Assembly (NCBI GenBank): GCA_030587525.1 | Contig: JAUQYW010000231.1 | Span: 1 to 23,310 of the forward strand | Direction of reading: 5' to 3' | Length of the DNA stretch: 23,310 nucleotides | Source of the DNA: Candidatus Sigynarchaeota archaeon | GTDB taxonomy: Archaea > Asgardarchaeota > Lokiarchaeia > Sigynarchaeales > Sigynarchaeaceae | Shown here: positions 7,997 to 16,082 of the stretch, piece after piece | Layout: every line of letters begins with the position of its first letter | How positions within the stretch are numbered: position 1 is the first letter of the stretch | The notes under the pieces: generated by a model | What the model saw: the letters and a program-made list of their open reading frames with translations, nothing else | The model's database searches: none | Told to the model about the DNA's origin: nothing | Position numbers and translations under genes: made by a program

Positions 7997-9663
7997 CACG
8001 TTCGTTTATTTTTTGTAAATAACCCGCGCATCTTTTCGAAGAACGGCTTGAGCTTGACGATGCCCTTCTTGTCGAGGAAGTACAGCAAGACGATCCCGCC
8101 ACCGATTGTAGCGATGACGACGATCGTGATGGTGGCGGCGATTGCACCGGATTCATCCGGGACAATGGTTAATATGACCGTGTCGGCGTTGGACATACCG
8201 AAACCGTCGAAGGCCACGATCATCACCTCGTAGCTACCCAATGCGAATGTGGAAACGTTGAGTGTTATCGGGGTGCCTGATATCCATGCACCGGTTGCAT
8301 TTTGTGTCCCGTTCACGTAGATCGTGTAATTTGTCGTCGTGTTTATTGAATAATCCGTGATAGCCCACGAGATAGCGTTTCCTTGCCGGCCTTGCGCGAG
8401 TCGAGAATCTGCTGGCTGCGAAATGGTGGGTGCCGCGTTTAGCACGATCCGGGTCACGAACGGTTCCCAGTCCAAGCCCGGCACGTTACTGCTACCCCCG
8501 AGTGTGTAAATGCTGCAACCGTCTACGGCCATAGAACTAGCCCACTCTGAAAATAACCCGCCCCACGTGTAATTGTTGAGCAGCGTGCCGTTCGTGTCGT
8601 ACCTGGCAACCAATGCTTGATCACCCAGTAACAAACTTTCTACTTGCCCTGAAACAAAGAGGTTGGTGCCGTTGACGGCAAGGCCATATGCATTTTGCCT
8701 GCCGGTATCGTGCCAAGTCCTGCGCCACATTTCCGTGCCATTTTCCGCGATCTTGATCAGTAATAGATCGGAATCATCCGTGATGTTCGTGCCCCCGGCG
8801 AGATAGATATATCCACCCGCCCTCGCAATGACCTCGCCCCACGCTTCCACGGTCTGGTTGCCGAATTCATATGTAGGCAAACCCATCGTGATAGGTTTAT
8901 CCCAGGTCACGAAGAGTATTCTTCGGGGGTTTGAATAAGTCCCAACAATGTACATCTTGTCGCCACTCACGATGATATCATTGAACGCGTTGTCGTCTGC
9001 AGGACGGAACATGGTATACCACACGCGCGTGCCATTGTCCGCATATTCAACGACGAACGCGTCGTCATCCGTATGACCACTTTCCCTGAATACACCGCAC
9101 CCGAACACGCTCGTGCCGTTCGCGGCGATGCCTTCGATCGATGCGTATGTCCATTTTTCAAGTTTAAACAGCTTTGCCCAGACGAGATTGCCGTTCATAT
9201 CGAGCTTGAGCACGAACGCCGTTCTATTGCTTGACGATAAGTTGTATGCGTTCCCGCCGACATAGATGCAATTGCCAGCCACGCAAATTGCGTTTCCAAA
9301 TTCCAAGGTATTATTGCTCCAGGACTTGTTCCATTCGACAGTCCCTGCCGTGTTGATGCACGCGAACCACGCATCGTATTGATCATCACCAGAGACATGG
9401 GCTTCGGTATATCCTGTTGCATATAGCTTCCCGTTGTACATCACCATGCGCCCGCTGTCGTCCTCCTCGGCACCGACCGACCACATTTTTTGCCAGTCTT
9501 GCAGCAATGTTGGAGACTGGACCGGGCTTGCCTGGAGGCGGGCCTTGATCGCGGGTGATCCGAGCAATGCCGCGTTCGAGACAACTATCGCACTGCCAAT
9601 CATCAAGAGAAGCGCAATGATGGCGGGCGATGCTATCCTTTTAGTTGATTGTGATTTGACCAT
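7996..9663 (-). CDS. Beta-propeller surface protein with Ig-like domain and C-terminal anchor
   Basis: A 555-residue protein with an N-terminal signal peptide (basic start, hydrophobic about 11-31). Residues about 55-405 hold repeats of the type G--YI-GG...D-FVVKY--NGT-VW, the pattern of SBBP/PQQ-like propellers common on archaeal cell surfaces. Residues 408-505 form an Ig-like domain that matches the corresponding region of the protein ending at 1435. A single membrane helix (about 507-528) and a basic tail (FLDKKGIVKLKPF, ending KNKRT) follow. Many N-x-S/T sequons support an exported, glycosylated product. It is convergent to the vWA gene. It could bind a polymer or another surface component; no catalytic residues are evident. 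Confidence 0.88.
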   Translation of the reverse strand: MVKSQSTKRIASPAIIALLLMIGSAIVVSNAALLGSPAIKARLQASPVQSPTLLQDWQKMWSVGAEEDDSGRMVMYNGKLYATGYTEAHVSGDDQYDAWFACINTAGTVEWNKSWSNNTLEFGNAICVAGNCIYVGGNAYNLSSSNRTAFVLKLDMNGNLVWAKLFKLEKWTYASIEGIAANGTSVFGCGVFRESGHTDDDAFVVEYADNGTRVWYTMFRPADDNAFNDIIVSGDKMYIVGTYSNPRRILFVTWDKPITMGLPTYEFGNQTVEAWGEVIARAGGYIYLAGGTNITDDSDLLLIKIAENGTEMWRRTWHDTGRQNAYGLAVNGTNLFVSGQVESLLLGDQALVARYDTNGTLLNNYTWGGLFSEWASSMAVDGCSIYTLGGSSNVPGLDWEPFVTRIVLNAAPTISQPADSRLAQGRQGNAISWAITDYSINTTTNYTIYVNGTQNATGAWISGTPITLNVSTFALGSYEVMIVAFDGFGMSNADTVILTIVPDESGAIAATITIVVIATIGGGIVLLYFLDKKGIVKLKPFFEKMRGLFTKNKRT

Positions 9664-9741
9664 CTTTCATCCCTCTCATGGTACGAGCAAACGTCTTGAT
9701 TGAATATACCCTTGAATTACAAGATTGTATTCACCGGGGTG

Positions 9742-9749
9742 TTTATAAG
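9742..9749 (-). promoter_or_regulatory. Candidate TATA box for the propeller surface-protein gene
   Basis: On the minus strand this reads CTTATAAA, about 80 bases before the ATG at 9663, implying a leader of about 50-55 bases. A purine-rich GAGAGGGATG just before the ATG can act as ribosome binding site. Confidence 0.4.
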
Positions 9750-9840
9750 GGTGCAACATTGATGATGCAGATAGAAAGTCTATAGGATTGCATTATAAAA
9801 TGAAAAAATGAATCGAAATATGGCAATTTCCCTTGACATG

Positions 9841-9865
9841 AAAAAAGGATAAATGGAAACAAAAA
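9841..9865 (-). terminator. Poly-T terminator after the 12-TM gene
   Basis: On the minus strand a T5 tract (9865-9861) directly follows the stop at 9870 and a T6 tract (9846-9841) comes about 20 bases later. This likely ends the transcript of the 12-TM/glycosidase block. Confidence 0.5.
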
Positions 9866-9869
9866 GTTA

Positions 9870-11138
9870 TCACGCTTTCGGCGTGCTTACTGCCTGCGTG
9901 GCCACCTGGGTAGGTTTCGCTGGTGCCCGTCCTTTCTGCTTGATGGTGATCAGTTGCATGATGACGAGCAAGGCGACCACGATGACGAGGGCGCCCAAGA
10001 TGTATAGCGCGTAGTCGGTGATGTCGTTCATGTCGTTGACGACGGTCTTCAAGTAATTCGCCGCAGCCAAGGAGAAGATGATGAAGAAGCCCAGCGTCAT
10101 GTAATAGGCATAATTGCTCTTCGGCGGGTGCTGCACGGCGAGGATGGCAAAGTAGGCGCCAAGATTGAAACCAAAGACGAGCCCGTCGAATATATGCGCT
10201 AGTATCGATAGATGATACCCGGGAGCATAGATCTCGAGGAGCGTGACGGCGAGCAAGCCGACGGATTGGGCGATGGCTATGAGCATCCACGGCAGCTGCG
10301 CCTTGCGATCTTTCTCCGTGCAGCTCTCCATGCCGTGGATTTTTTGGAAGAGGACCTTGGCGACCAGCGCGGCCACGAAGGCACCAGCGCCGGTGAGCAA
10401 CCAGAACAACCAACTGATGCTGAAATAGTCCGCACGCGGCATCGTCATGCTGTTGATGCCGAGCGTTGCGATCGACCCGAATGCCACGATGATCGTGTAG
10501 AGCGTGAGCTTCCAGCCCTTGGCGTTGCCATCGCGCACGAGGAATTTCCCGACCACCTCGCGGGATTGCGGCGTGAACATGGTTTTTTCACCCGCTGCGC
10601 CCTCGGGATACACGAGGAAATACACGAGCATAGCCGATGGAATGATGTAATTTATGACCATGATCATATAGAGCCATCCATTGACGCCCGACATGATGAC
10701 AAGAGCGACGATCACGCTGCCGACGCCGAGCCCCGCACCGAGCCAGAGAAAGCCCGTTTCCCGTGCCTGGCGGAGTACCTCGGCGATGCCGATCTCGAAC
10801 AGCGTGAAATGGGCACCGAGCGTGAGATAATACATATACAGCGGAACCGTGTCGAGCCTAAAATCAGGCACGGTGAAATTCGGTGCCCCGAGAATCACGA
10901 AATACGAACCGATTATCGCCAATGCCGCGTTGATGAATAATACGTACTTCTTAACGCGCTCTTTCAAGTTCGCGACGAGCATCATGATGATCGGGAATAA
11001 AAGGCCAAAGCCAACGAGCCCATAGTACCCGGAACTATCTATTCTCTTGAGAATGAATCCCACGTAGAAGAGAAGAGACCCGGCGCAGCCGAACGTGCAA
11101 GCCAGGAGGGTCGTTATGCCTATAGTAGTCAGTTTCAT
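9870..11138 (-). CDS. 12-TM transporter-like membrane protein (paralogue B)
   Basis: A 422-residue integral membrane protein with twelve predicted helices (about 8-30, 39-57, 66-84, 98-120, 130-150, 155-175, 211-232, 241-267, 284-307, 314-337, 345-365, 376-398) and a long loop in the middle, a layout like the major facilitator fold, although no typical MFS motif is visible. A Lys/Pro/Thr-rich tail follows. It is a paralogue of the protein at 12733-13998: both have nearly the same length and share PGY, then DG---G, then QHPP, then N--K--V in helices 9-11. The ATG at 11138 has a GAGG-type Shine-Dalgarno motif about 10 bases upstream. It starts 32 bases after the glycosidase stop and is probably co-transcribed with it. 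Substrate unknown; a sugar or glycan precursor is an inference from context. Confidence 0.82.
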   Translation of the reverse strand: MKLTTIGITTLLACTFGCAGSLLFYVGFILKRIDSSGYYGLVGFGLLFPIIMMLVANLKERVKKYVLFINAALAIIGSYFVILGAPNFTVPDFRLDTVPLYMYYLTLGAHFTLFEIGIAEVLRQARETGFLWLGAGLGVGSVIVALVIMSGVNGWLYMIMVINYIIPSAMLVYFLVYPEGAAGEKTMFTPQSREVVGKFLVRDGNAKGWKLTLYTIIVAFGSIATLGINSMTMPRADYFSISWLFWLLTGAGAFVAALVAKVLFQKIHGMESCTEKDRKAQLPWMLIAIAQSVGLLAVTLLEIYAPGYHLSILAHIFDGLVFGFNLGAYFAILAVQHPPKSNYAYYMTLGFFIIFSLAAANYLKTVVNDMNDITDYALYILGALVIVVALLVIMQLITIKQKGRAPAKPTQVATQAVSTPKA

Positions 11139-11170
11139 AGTTTAATCCTCTTTTCTTGGTTCTTAAAACT

Positions 11171-12727
11171 TTAACTTCGGACGGCTTTCCTCGATCCCAT
11201 TGGCTTGACACGGGCGAATTTCATCAGGAACACGACCACGCACAACGCGATCAAGCCGGGAATGATCACGAGAAGGCTGAGGTCGTAAAACGTGAAATCT
11301 GATTCCAGCAAGATCGTGACGGGACTCGCTCCGTCAGGCATATCGATCAGGAATATTACCGGGCTGTTATCGATCATGGCCGAAACAGTGATGCCGGACG
11401 TGCCGTTCTCCAAATGATAATTCGTCGCGGTGCCCGGTTTATATGACGGGCCGGAAAAGACTTGCACGCCCGTGGCTGGCATGGTAAAACGCACCGGCGT
11501 GGTGATGTCGCCGTTGGCATTCCAGCAAACGAGCACGATGTTCCCATTTGCTTCGAGAAAATAGAACGATTTCAGCCGTGGTGCCGAGGGTAGGAACGCG
11601 GCCGTTTGCACGCCCCGGGGATAGTAAGTACTCCAGTTCAAGTGATGGGCGAGCACCTTGTAGGTAAAGCCCGAGGGCTTGAGCGTGTCGTTCTCATACG
11701 GGACTGGCTTGTACGGATTGCTTCCCCAGAACACGAGCCCGAAGTTCTCCTCGCTATACGTAAAATTACTACTGTCCCCGAGGCAATAATACGTGACGTG
11801 CTCGATCCCATTAGCCAATGCCAAGCAATAGATCTTCGGCACGATGGTTGCCTGGAGTTCCAGCCTTGCCTGGTATACGGCTTCAAAGCCCTCCTCGGTC
11901 GGCCTGAACTCCGTTGGCCAGCCGACCTCCGTTATCCAGATCGGGCCAGTGAAGTTCCATTTTTGGCAAACTCCTTTCACGTCATTGATCTTGGCATCGA
12001 GGTTATCATAATTCGACCCTGAATACGGGTGGAACGCGAGGATGTCGACATTCTCCATGGCACCAGCGGCAAACATGGCATCGAGATACACGGGATCGTA
12101 TCCTGATATTCCTGCGGACACGAGTTGCACGTCCGGCCACCGGGCCGAGATGTTCGCCGCGGTTCGCTTCTGTAGTGCAAAATACTCCGCGTCGGTGCCA
12201 GTCCAAAAACCAGAATCTGCATTGAAATCGCCGAGGTTCGGCTCGTTCCAGAGCTCCCAGTATTTCGTGTAGTGGCTGTCGTGCTCGTAATATCGCTCGA
12301 TGCACATGTTAACATATTCAATCCATTCTTGAATATCGTGCTCCGTGTAGATGCGATTTCCACGCGTGGTACCCGTCTGCACGGCAAGGTTTCCATAATC
12401 GAGGATAGGAAGTGCTGTCATATTTTTTGCCTTGAGCCCGGCGATGCGGGCGTCCCATGTGTCCCAATACCAGTTATCATCACCACGTTCAGTGTCGGAC
12501 CATGTAATATCCTTGCGGTTCACCTTGACGCCAAGGTTGGCCATAATGTCGTAGGAATCGGCGTGGCACGCGCTGAATGGATCCTTGACATGTATCGCGC
12601 CGGTCGAGTCAAGCGGGGTTGCGGTCGTCGCGATGGTTGCGGTGGTACTGCCCAAAATCGGCAAGATGATTTGCAAGCATAGACTTGCGAACAAAATGGA
12701 AAGGGATCTGCGCATATTTCGATGCAT
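11171..12727 (-). CDS. Membrane-anchored extracellular glycoside hydrolase, clan GH-A (GH39/GH5-like)
   Basis: The ATG at 12727, five bases after the upstream stop, gives 518 residues; an ATG at 12715 is equally possible. The frame further upstream to 13213 lies inside the neighbouring gene and is not coding. A signal peptide (about 5-27) leads into a TIM barrel: WNEPN (160-164) places the acid/base at Glu162, AFHPYSG (231-237) is the usual strand-6 motif, and WITEVGWPTE (264-273) puts the nucleophile at Glu267. These are the strand-4 and strand-7 glutamates of retaining clan GH-A enzymes; family GH39 or a GH5 relative fits best. A beta-rich C-terminal part with several sequons is followed by a membrane helix (about 485-505) and a basic end. 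The enzyme should act outside the cell while attached to the membrane. It sits between two 12-TM paralogues in one apparent operon. Substrate cannot be assigned. Confidence 0.9.
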   Translation of the reverse strand: MHRNMRRSLSILFASLCLQIILPILGSTTATIATTATPLDSTGAIHVKDPFSACHADSYDIMANLGVKVNRKDITWSDTERGDDNWYWDTWDARIAGLKAKNMTALPILDYGNLAVQTGTTRGNRIYTEHDIQEWIEYVNMCIERYYEHDSHYTKYWELWNEPNLGDFNADSGFWTGTDAEYFALQKRTAANISARWPDVQLVSAGISGYDPVYLDAMFAAGAMENVDILAFHPYSGSNYDNLDAKINDVKGVCQKWNFTGPIWITEVGWPTEFRPTEEGFEAVYQARLELQATIVPKIYCLALANGIEHVTYYCLGDSSNFTYSEENFGLVFWGSNPYKPVPYENDTLKPSGFTYKVLAHHLNWSTYYPRGVQTAAFLPSAPRLKSFYFLEANGNIVLVCWNANGDITTPVRFTMPATGVQVFSGPSYKPGTATNYHLENGTSGITVSAMIDNSPVIFLIDMPDGASPVTILLESDFTFYDLSLLVIIPGLIALCVVVFLMKFARVKPMGSRKAVRS

Positions 12728-12732
12728 GGCTT

Positions 12733-13998
12733 TCACGAATCGAGTTTCTGTGGATTTTTTTTCACCGCTGAGGTGCTGGATCGCAGCGGAACGAGCAAAT
12801 AGAGCACCAGCCAGGTCATAATGGCGAATTCGATCGCGAAGACGTATGGCAAATACCCGATAAGCTCCCGGAAATCGCTTTCCGTTGTCACGATCGCCTT
12901 CACGCCGTTCCCCACGGCCATGGCGAAGCCGATAAAATACACCATGAACATGTAAAAAGGCCGGAATGCACGCGGAGGGTGCTGGGGGAAGATGACCACG
13001 AGGTACAACGCGAGTATGGAGCCGACCGTGATGCCGTCGACCATCTGCGCCCCGGCTGAGCCGCGATACCCGGGAACGATCAGTTCGAGCGACAGCGCGA
13101 CGATACATGCCATGACTTGCAAGATCAATGCGCCAAGCCACGAGATCGTGGCGTCCCGGGATTTTTGCTCGTTCGAGGCTGGCATCTGCATCAAGGCCCT
13201 CGCGCGAAGCCATCCTACCACCACGCCGATGCCGACGCCGATCGAGGTCGAAACGTAAAACATCCAGTTCATATTCACGTAGAATGCCATGTTTTGACCG
13301 AGCCCGTTCACCCCGATCATCAAGAGCACGTTAGCGCACGTGATGACCGTGAACAGGGCAAGTTTCCCGCCTTTCAAGAGATCCCGGATCGCCCTTTTTG
13401 ACACCTCGCCGGGTTCTTCCAGCATAAACACGTTTCGCTGTTGATCAAGTGGGTATGCCTTGAAATAGAAGGAAAGCGAGACCGGCACGATGCCCATAGC
13501 AAGTAACAGATGGTGGAACCAGCCCCCGGTACTCCACGAGATGGCCGCGGCCACGATGATCCCGGGAATGGTGAGCCCGGTACCGAGGAACGCAGGCCAG
13601 GATGGATTTTTCCGGGCGAGGGCCGCCATGTCGGCGGTAGCGACCATAAACAAGGAGAGCGCAGAACCGAGCATTAACGCATAAATCCCGATCGACATGA
13701 TATCATAACGGTACCCGACATTGCCGGCCGCGTTCGGGAATACTACGAGCACGTAATAGCTGGACCCTTCGAACGCGGCCATGATGCAAATCATGAGCAA
13801 GGGCTTCCATTTTTCCACGAGAATTCCGAGAAACACGACGAACATCGGGACAATGAAAAAGACCAGCAAAAGTGATAGGGTGCCGGACGTCGTGATATCC
13901 CGGACCACCCCGCCGATATGAAACGCCACGAGCATAAAAGCAGCGGCTGATAACCCGAAATTCACGACTATCGAGGCAGAGAACCAGCCAGATTTCAT
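12733..13998 (-). CDS. 12-TM transporter-like membrane protein (paralogue A)
   Basis: The ATG at 13998 (MKSGWFSASIV...) was chosen because the first membrane helix begins there; the 24 codons upstream look non-coding. The 421-residue product has twelve hydrophobic segments and no recognised MFS signature. It aligns with the product of 9870-11138 in length, helix spacing and the helix 9-11 motifs (VPGY, MVDG, FPQHPP, GNGVKAIV). Both belong to a family I do not recognise by name. Its stop lies five bases before the extracellular glycosidase ATG, so translation of the two is probably linked. A transport, flippase or membrane-partner role for the glycosidase is inference from context only. Confidence 0.82.
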   Translation of the reverse strand: MKSGWFSASIVVNFGLSAAAFMLVAFHIGGVVRDITTSGTLSLLLVFFIVPMFVVFLGILVEKWKPLLMICIMAAFEGSSYYVLVVFPNAAGNVGYRYDIMSIGIYALMLGSALSLFMVATADMAALARKNPSWPAFLGTGLTIPGIIVAAAISWSTGGWFHHLLLAMGIVPVSLSFYFKAYPLDQQRNVFMLEEPGEVSKRAIRDLLKGGKLALFTVITCANVLLMIGVNGLGQNMAFYVNMNWMFYVSTSIGVGIGVVVGWLRARALMQMPASNEQKSRDATISWLGALILQVMACIVALSLELIVPGYRGSAGAQMVDGITVGSILALYLVVIFPQHPPRAFRPFYMFMVYFIGFAMAVGNGVKAIVTTESDFRELIGYLPYVFAIEFAIMTWLVLYLLVPLRSSTSAVKKNPQKLDS

Positions 13999-14021
13999 GA
14001 TGCAATATTTAACTTGATAGG

Positions 14022-14029
14022 AAAAAAAA
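14022..14029 (-). terminator. Possible poly-T terminator after hisA
   Basis: On the minus strand a T8 run lies 42 bases beyond the hisA stop and about 25 bases before the 12-TM ATG. It could end an AbrB-PhoU/hisA transcript, making the three downstream genes a separate unit. Confidence 0.4.
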
Positions 14030-14070
14030 CTATGCGCGCACGCAATGGGCCGAAAGAGAAAAGGAAGCAC

Positions 14071-14796
14071 TCAAGGGCTGTTGAACTGAAGCGCGGACAC
14101 GAGGTCGATCTTCCCCTCGTACAAGGCCTTGCCGATCACGACGCCAGCCGCGCCGATATCCCGGAGCTTCGCGATGTCTTCCAAGTTTCTCGTGCCACCG
14201 GCCGCGAGAACGGGAATTTTCACAACCTTGATGAGTTTGGCCGTGGTCTTGAAATCCGGCCCCGCAAACGCGCCGTCGGCCTCGACCGCGGACAGCAAGA
14301 TGAACCCGGCGCCATTTTCAACCATGATCTTTGCCATATCATAGATGTTTTTCCCCGAGTCCTCGGTCCAGCCCTTCACTTGCACTTTTTCATCTTTGTG
14401 GTCGAGGGCTACGATGATTTTGCTGGCACCATGCTTGTCTGCCAATTGCTTGACTATGGCCGGTTTCTTTATGGCAGCAGTGCTCATGACGATGCGCTTC
14501 ACGCCCATGGTAATGTATGTTTCGGCGATTTCCATCGTGCGTATCCCGCCGCCAACCTGGATATCAGCTTTTCGGCCAGCGGAGGCAACGAGGTCCTTGA
14601 TGACCGCCTGGTTATTACCGATGCCAGTCGCTGCATCGAGATCCACGATATGAATCGTTTTCGCCCCGAGCGCCATCCAATGCTTTAGTGCATCGACTGG
14701 CTTCTCGTAATACATGGTTTCGGTTCCAATTTCGCCTTTCGTGAGCCGCACGCATTGCCCCTGGCGCAGATCGATGGCAGGAATCACCATAAACAT
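14071..14796 (-). CDS. hisA: HisA, ProFAR isomerase of histidine biosynthesis
   Basis: A 241-residue single TIM barrel matching phosphoribosylformimino-5-aminoimidazole carboxamide ribotide isomerase, the fourth step of histidine synthesis (Amadori rearrangement of ProFAR to PRFAR). The catalytic aspartates are Asp9 in PAIDL and Asp132 in ALDHK. The two phosphate-binding loops are GGGIR (82-86) and AAGGTRN (198-204). The VKGWTE segment (140-145) is typical of HisA rather than HisF. Length is normal. The ATG at 14790 (MVIPAIDL) is an alternative start, and neither ATG has a clear ribosome binding site. No other his genes are in the window, so hisA is detached from a his operon here. It follows AbrB-PhoU by 35 bases on the same strand and may be co-transcribed. 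Confidence 0.95.
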   Translation of the reverse strand: MFMVIPAIDLRQGQCVRLTKGEIGTETMYYEKPVDALKHWMALGAKTIHIVDLDAATGIGNNQAVIKDLVASAGRKADIQVGGGIRTMEIAETYITMGVKRIVMSTAAIKKPAIVKQLADKHGASKIIVALDHKDEKVQVKGWTEDSGKNIYDMAKIMVENGAGFILLSAVEADGAFAGPDFKTTAKLIKVVKIPVLAAGGTRNLEDIAKLRDIGAAGVVIGKALYEGKIDLVSALQFNSP

Positions 14797-14831
14797 GATC
14801 GATAACCACGTTAGTTAATGATTTTAACCAA

Positions 14832-15851
14832 TTATTTCTTGACCTTGGCTTGCTTGTCGAGGAGATAATCGAGGATGTACTCGCACAAGTCAGACGCGTG
14901 CTCGCCGGTCCTACGTATCGCCTCATTGATGTACCCCAGCGAGACGCCTATGACGGTCTCTTGTTCCAAGGCAATGTTCTCGATCTTTTCGCATTCCGCC
15001 ACCAGGTCCTTGACGGATTCGATGATTTGATTTGTATCGCTGAGATTTCCGGAAAAGAACGCATCGATGCTCCTGTTGAATATCGACAGAGCCAGTCGCC
15101 CTGCTTTCACGATGGTATCGATGATTTTCTTGTCGAGGCCCTTGTCAAGCACGCGTATGTTGTTCTCCGAGATGCGCACTGCGTAATCCCCGATCCGTTC
15201 CATGATCTTGCTCACGAGCGGGTAATTTGCAAGTTGTTTCTCGTTGCTTTCGACCATCTCCGCGAACACGACGTTCCGTGTCATGATGTTGTGCTGGCGG
15301 GAGATGAGCCAGTGCAAACGGTTGACCTCGCCGTCCCGCGCGATGATGGCTTTTGCAGCATCGGCATCCTTCTCGATCAAGGCGCGAAATGCTTCCTCTA
15401 GCTGGTTCGTCACGAGCTGGCTCATGCGCTCGATCCAGGACCTGAATTTCATCTCGGATGGATTCAGCAAGTCCTTGAGCGTCATGGAAGTGCTTGTTTC
15501 CTCGATGACCTCGAGCCCGATGGCGTCGCGGATGAATTTCCGCGCCGTGGTCTTTGCCGCATTGTCGATCCGCGTGCTGGAATGGAGGCGGATGGAATTG
15601 TAACCCATGATGTAGGTTCCGACGAGGAGCCGGTACAAAAATCGATCGTGGTCGATGCCATCGATGTCGATATCCTTCACGCGCTGATCCTGTTCCTGGT
15701 CAATTTTCGGGATGATCACGAGCGTGCCATCATCACGTTGGATGATTCCGACCTTGTCTTGTTCCTTGATGCCCAGTTCATCGGCCCAGGTCTTGGGAAG
15801 GGAAATTATGTAAGAAGCGCCACCTGTCTTCTGTACTTTTCTGATCTCCAT
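14832..15851 (-). CDS. AbrB-PhoU fusion regulator
   Basis: The ATG at 15851 was chosen because GGCGGTGA just upstream matches the archaeal Shine-Dalgarno consensus; a GTG at 15857 overlaps that motif. The 339-residue product starts with a swapped-hairpin AbrB/SpoVT DNA-binding domain (about 1-50: VQKTGGASYIISLPK, LVIIPK), followed by a mostly helical PhoU-like region (about 120-335) with paired three-helix bundles (for example MERIGDYAVRI and GEHASDLCEYI). Archaeal proteins of this type are usually considered regulators of phosphate uptake (family knowledge), but no pst transporter genes lie here. It may be autoregulated, since its promoter region shares a 231-base divergent gap with the sugar symporter. 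Confidence 0.92.
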   Translation of the reverse strand: MEIRKVQKTGGASYIISLPKTWADELGIKEQDKVGIIQRDDGTLVIIPKIDQEQDQRVKDIDIDGIDHDRFLYRLLVGTYIMGYNSIRLHSSTRIDNAAKTTARKFIRDAIGLEVIEETSTSMTLKDLLNPSEMKFRSWIERMSQLVTNQLEEAFRALIEKDADAAKAIIARDGEVNRLHWLISRQHNIMTRNVVFAEMVESNEKQLANYPLVSKIMERIGDYAVRISENNIRVLDKGLDKKIIDTIVKAGRLALSIFNRSIDAFFSGNLSDTNQIIESVKDLVAECEKIENIALEQETVIGVSLGYINEAIRRTGEHASDLCEYILDYLLDKQAKVKK

Positions 15852-15890
15852 AGTCACCGCCTTTTCCTTGATGTATATATCGGACTCATC

Positions 15891-15899
15891 ATATATATA
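15891..15899 (-). promoter_or_regulatory. TATA box for the AbrB-PhoU gene
   Basis: On the minus strand CTATATATAT lies about 44 bases before the ATG at 15851, predicting a start site about 18 bases upstream of the ATG, with the Shine-Dalgarno motif inside that leader. A second AT-rich TATA-like string at 15873-15881 is an alternative. Confidence 0.5.
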
Positions 15900-15977
15900 G
15901 TTAATATTTCCTTTACTGCACGCTGCTTATACATTATTTCATAAAGGGATCCAGGGAAAGAGAATTGAAAAAGACCG

Positions 15978-15993
15978 ACTATATAGTGTATAC
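15978..15993. promoter_or_regulatory. Adjacent palindromes ACTATATAGT and GTATAC in the divergent promoter
   Basis: Two perfect palindromes are joined end to end (15978-15987 and 15988-15993). They may simply be a TATA box (CTATATAG) about 100 bases upstream of the symporter, or part of a regulator site. Confidence 0.35.
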
Positions 15994-16001
15994 TCCGGAT
16001 G

Positions 16002-16025
16002 ATCACGGCTCATCCTTGCCGTGAT
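16002..16025. promoter_or_regulatory. Inverted repeat, likely operator upstream of the sugar symporter
   Basis: ATCACGGC (16002-16009) and its perfect complement GCCGTGAT (16018-16025) are separated by eight bases. The repeat lies immediately upstream of a TATA-like TTTTTAAAG (about 16029-16037), the place where an archaeal regulator would bind. It could also form an RNA hairpin if transcription starts at the earlier TATA element. Confidence 0.5.
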
Positions 16026-16066
16026 TATCTTTTTAAAGAAGTGTGATAATATCGGCAGCGTTACAA

Positions 16067-16072
16067 GGGAGG
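16067..16072 (+). promoter_or_regulatory. Strong ribosome binding site of the symporter gene
   Basis: GGGAGG lies 10 bases before the ATG at 16083 and fixes this ATG as the start rather than the second ATG three codons later. Confidence 0.65.
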
Positions 16073-16082
16073 CTGGAAAAAT

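Noticed and set aside
12728..13213. Upstream extension of the extracellular glycosidase frame
   Set aside because: It overlaps the 12-TM gene on the same strand in another frame and is Arg-rich without domain features; the signal peptide starts at 12727 or 12715.
13999..14070. 24-codon upstream extension of 12-TM paralogue A
   Set aside because: The paralogue starts directly at its first helix, and the extension crosses a T8 tract that looks like a terminator.
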